From Methanobacterium sp. (GTDB lineage: Archaea > Methanobacteriota > Methanobacteria > Methanobacteriales > Methanobacteriaceae): a DNA stretch of 5,713 nt. Position 1 is the stretch's first letter. Every line of letters begins with the position of its first letter. The position numbers and the translations under genes were made by a program. The stretch is from assembly GCA_003164415.1 (NCBI GenBank), contig PLTK01000156.1:1-5713 (forward strand). The letters are read 5' to 3'. The notes beneath the pieces are model-generated. The model saw only the letters and a list, made by a program, of their open reading frames with translations, was not told the origin of the DNA and ran no database searches. Shown here one piece after another: positions 5,058-5,713 of this stretch.

Positions 5058-5713
5058 TTATACATCCCCTTGAAGTTTCTCCCTAACCCTTCTGTAAAAA
5101 TTTTTGCTCAATCTTACAAAATAGGCATAGTTTTCAGCTTTTTTAAATATAAATTCATCCATATAGTTAATTTCCTCTTCAAATTGACCGTCTATAACTG
5201 CTACAGCTTTTTTACCCTCACGCAAGAATTTTACTTTGATAACACTATCATTCGGTACTACTGTAGGTCTTGCACCCAACTTAAATGGACATATCGGGAC
5301 AATTATAAAAGCACCTACTCTAGGATCAACAATAGGGCCTCCTGCAGACATTGAATAAGCTGTAGACCCACTAGGAGTTGCTATTATTAAACCATCAGCC
5401 CGGAGTTCTTCCACCACTTCATCATCTACACTTATTTCAATATGAAGCATTTTAGCAGGTTTTTGGGTCATGATAACTACTTCATTAAGAGCTTCGTGGA
5501 GTTCCTTGTTGTGCCACACCCTAAGCTGTGTACGTTCATCAACAAAATATTTACCCGCTAAAACTTGTTCTAATGCTGTAAAAGTCTCTGGCGGATCTAT
5601 CTCGGTTAAAAATCCTACAGCACCCATGTTAATTCCAAATAAAGGGATTTTTTTCGGGTTAATAATTCCTTGTGTTCTGAGTACTGTACCATCACCACCC
5701 ACAGCAACCACCA
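5058..5713 (-). CDS. nadK: NAD kinase, 5' end outside window
   Basis: Phosphorylates NAD to NADP using ATP or polyphosphate in the cytosol. The visible 218 residues contain the family landmarks in order: the catalytic-site GGDGT (visible residues 5-9), GINMGAVGFL (26-35), the NE pair (76-77), the long signature DGLIIATPSGSTAY (106-119) with AGGPIVDP after it, PICPFKLGARP (139-149), and VIDGQ near the end. The frame is open to the window edge and the GTG at 5711 falls inside the conserved strand before GGDG, so it is not the start. Monofunctional NAD kinases have roughly 50-70 residues before GGDG. In Methanocaldococcus jannaschii the kinase is fused behind an inositol-monophosphatase-like NADP phosphatase domain; whether that applies here lies outside the window. 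In PICPFKLGARP, Phe replaces the usual histidine. The stop is 4 bp before the preferred cfbE start, suggesting cotranscription. Confidence 0.95.
   Translation of the reverse strand, partial: VVAVGGDGTVLRTQGIINPKKIPLFGINMGAVGFLTEIDPPETFTALEQVLAGKYFVDERTQLRVWHNKELHEALNEVVIMTQKPAKMLHIEISVDDEVVEELRADGLIIATPSGSTAYSMSAGGPIVDPRVGAFIIVPICPFKLGARPTVVPNDSVIKVKFLREGKKAVAVIDGQFEEEINYMDEFIFKKAENYAYFVRLSKNFYRRVREKLQGDV
5063..5070 (-). promoter_or_regulatory. Likely Shine-Dalgarno of cfbE, inside the nadK 3' end
   Basis: The minus strand reads AGGGGATG, a 6-of-8 match to AGGAGGTG, overlapping the last nadK codons. It lies 9 nt before ATG 5053 but contains ATG 5065, which would have no spacer. The spacing to 5053 is slightly long, so support for the shorter start is moderate. 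Confidence 0.5.

Noticed and set aside
5070..5354. 94-residue + strand open frame opposite nadK
   Set aside because: Antisense to strongly conserved NAD kinase motifs, with no supporting signal.

Overview
The window reads as chromosomal DNA of a methanogenic archaeon, most likely Methanobacteriales and plausibly a mesophilic Methanobacterium. The support is an archaeal class I release factor, a Mur-ligase-like coenzyme F430 synthase candidate (a methanogen and methanotrophic-archaeon enzyme), an archaeal PyrE-like HTH regulator, AT-rich DNA, and Shine-Dalgarno motifs complementary to the archaeal 16S tail placed before ATG and TTG starts. Genus-level assignment is inference.

Layout. On the + strand, positions 1-747 hold the C-terminal part of translation termination factor aRF1, cut by the left edge. 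It converges with a minus-strand gene row across a 266-bp AT-rich intergenic region (748-1013) that holds T-tracts on each strand compatible with terminators. The minus-strand row, in transcription order from the right edge, is: nadK (NAD kinase, 5' end beyond the window), cfbE (Mur-ligase family, probable coenzyme F430 synthase), a 216-bp AT-rich gap with a possible promoter and repeats, hemC (hydroxymethylbilane synthase), a Gfo/Idh/MocA-family NAD(P)-dependent sugar-type dehydrogenase, and gfcR (HTH plus phosphoribosyltransferase-like regulator). hemC, the oxidoreductase and gfcR are almost certainly one transcriptional unit: the first two overlap by 4 bp and the third follows within 24 bp. 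nadK and cfbE are similarly tight.

How the genes fit together. HemC makes the linear tetrapyrrole that feeds uroporphyrinogen III, sirohydrochlorin and finally F430, the nickel cofactor of methyl-coenzyme M reductase. CfbE would perform the last ring closure of the same pathway. The window therefore puts an early and the final step of F430 biosynthesis next to each other. NAD kinase, the oxidoreductase and the GfcR-like regulator are metabolic neighbours with no demonstrated link to the pathway.

The window looks like conserved archaeal core genome. I saw no mobile element, CRISPR array, tRNA or rRNA. The points most worth checking are the start codons decided by Shine-Dalgarno position (hemC in particular), the phased direct repeats upstream of hemC, and departures from Mur-ligase consensus in CfbE.
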